NCBI GenBank assembly: GCA_002506255.1
Contig: DAXF01000010.1
Location: 4,456 to 17,236 of the forward strand
DNA: 12,781 nucleotides
Direction: 5' to 3'
DNA from: Methanomassiliicoccaceae archaeon UBA367
GTDB lineage: Archaea > Thermoplasmatota > Thermoplasmata > Methanomassiliicoccales > Methanomethylophilaceae
Shown: piece after piece, positions 12,452 to 12,781 of the stretch
Layout: every line of letters begins with the position of its first letter
How positions within the stretch are numbered: the stretch's first letter is position 1
The notes under the pieces: model-generated
What the model was told of the DNA's origin: nothing
Seen by the model: only the letters and a program-made list of their open reading frames with translations
The model's database searches: none
Position numbers and translations under genes: made by a program

Positions 12452-12781
12452 CTATTCAAAGAAGAAGTGACTGGGCGATTCAGGCTTCGGCATGAAGCAT
12501 TTCTCACCTGTTACCTCAAGGGTGCAGTCATATTCTCTGCGTACGTCATCGATGAGCCCCCTCATGGTCTCCTCGAGACGTTTGGGGGGAGAGACGACCC
12601 TCGCGTTCAGAATGAGCATTCCTCTTTCTCTGACATATCGGGATCCACGTATGTTGTCCACCTGCATATCTTTCTGGACCAGGGACATTTTGGCAGCGGC
12701 ATCCGGAGCCTCGACTATGACCTTCACATGAACGACCGAATCCGCTCCGTATTCTTTCGCCACGCCTTTGAGGAGGTGCGT
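12452..12781 (-). CDS. C-terminal part of an unidentified protein, possibly CobW-like GTPase; 5' end outside window
   Basis: The frame is open to the right edge (it begins Thr-His-Leu-Leu-Lys-Gly before the GTG at 12763), so the start lies outside the window and 109 residues are seen. The visible part is a small alpha/beta domain: SVVHVKVIVEAPDAAAKMSL, a region with GSRYVRERGMLILNARVVSP, then a helix KRLEETMRGLIDDVRREY and a final strand with one cysteine (VTGEKCF). The run 'xxHVKxxVE...K.S' followed by 'LxxNAxVxxxxxxLE' resembles the C-terminal domain of archaeal CobW/UreG-type metallochaperone GTPases, but no nucleotide-binding motif is in view, so this is a guess. It ends in TAG; in an organism that decodes TAG as pyrrolysine, read-through would add 14 residues before TAA, with nothing suggesting it is used. 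Confidence 0.6.
   Translation of the reverse strand, partial: THLLKGVAKEYGADSVVHVKVIVEAPDAAAKMSLVQKDMQVDNIRGSRYVRERGMLILNARVVSPPKRLEETMRGLIDDVRREYDCTLEVTGEKCFMPKPESPSHFFFE

Noticed and set aside
1..12781. CRISPR arrays, tRNA genes, insertion sequences, phage or defence genes
   Set aside because: No regularly spaced repeats, cloverleaf sequences, transposase or integrase motifs, or defence-type domains were found by reading both strands.

Overview
The window looks like a chromosomal segment of a methanogenic archaeon, most likely of the order Methanomassiliicoccales (class Thermoplasmata; Methanomethylophilus / Methanoplasma type). The grounds are: membrane-arm genes of an Fpo-type (F420H2 dehydrogenase-like) complex in the order J-K-L-M-N with J split in two and no fpoO after N; archaeal isoprenoid genes; archaeal/eukaryotic-type RNA genes (Nob1, Csl4, a METTL5-like methylase); archaeal TATA boxes placed about 27 nt before start codons (leaderless transcripts); and AAGGTGA or GGAGG ribosome sites before internal operon genes. 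The order-level assignment is an inference from gene content.

Positions 1-5852 (+ strand) hold the 3' part of the energy-conserving operon: fpoJ N-terminal part (cut by the window edge), fpoJ C-terminal part, fpoK, fpoL, fpoM and fpoN, tightly packed with overlapping or nearly touching ends. Together they form the proton-translocating membrane arm of a complex I relative. A U-tract terminator follows at about 5869-5883.

Positions 5958-8023 (+) hold an isoprenoid pair: an (E)-prenyl diphosphate synthase, preceded by its own TATA box and a dyad that looks like an operator, and a geranylgeranyl-reductase-family flavoprotein. They could serve archaeal lipids. Given their place beside fpo and a small residue at the chain-length position of the synthase, they could instead serve the side chain of a methanophenazine-like membrane electron carrier.

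Positions 8024-10617 are RNA-centred: nob1 (-) diverges from a small conserved gene (+) through two back-to-back TATA boxes, and a minus-strand operon carries a METTL5-like methylase, exosome subunit Csl4 and a short ThiI-type PP-loop protein without a THUMP domain.

Positions 10681-12285 (-) hold a glutamate-synthase-like FMN oxidoreductase with an unusual N-terminal cysteine cluster. Its predicted mRNA starts with a stem-loop abutting the ribosome site. An AT-rich, dyad-rich gap of 166 bp follows, then the C-terminal end of a possible CobW-like GTPase that leaves the window on the right.

I saw no tRNA or rRNA, CRISPR array, insertion sequence, phage gene or defence system. The window is mostly core archaeal metabolism and RNA processing. 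Its less ordinary points are the promoter-side dyads, the 5'-end hairpin, the odd cysteine cluster, the short ThiI and the fpo-linked isoprenoid pair.
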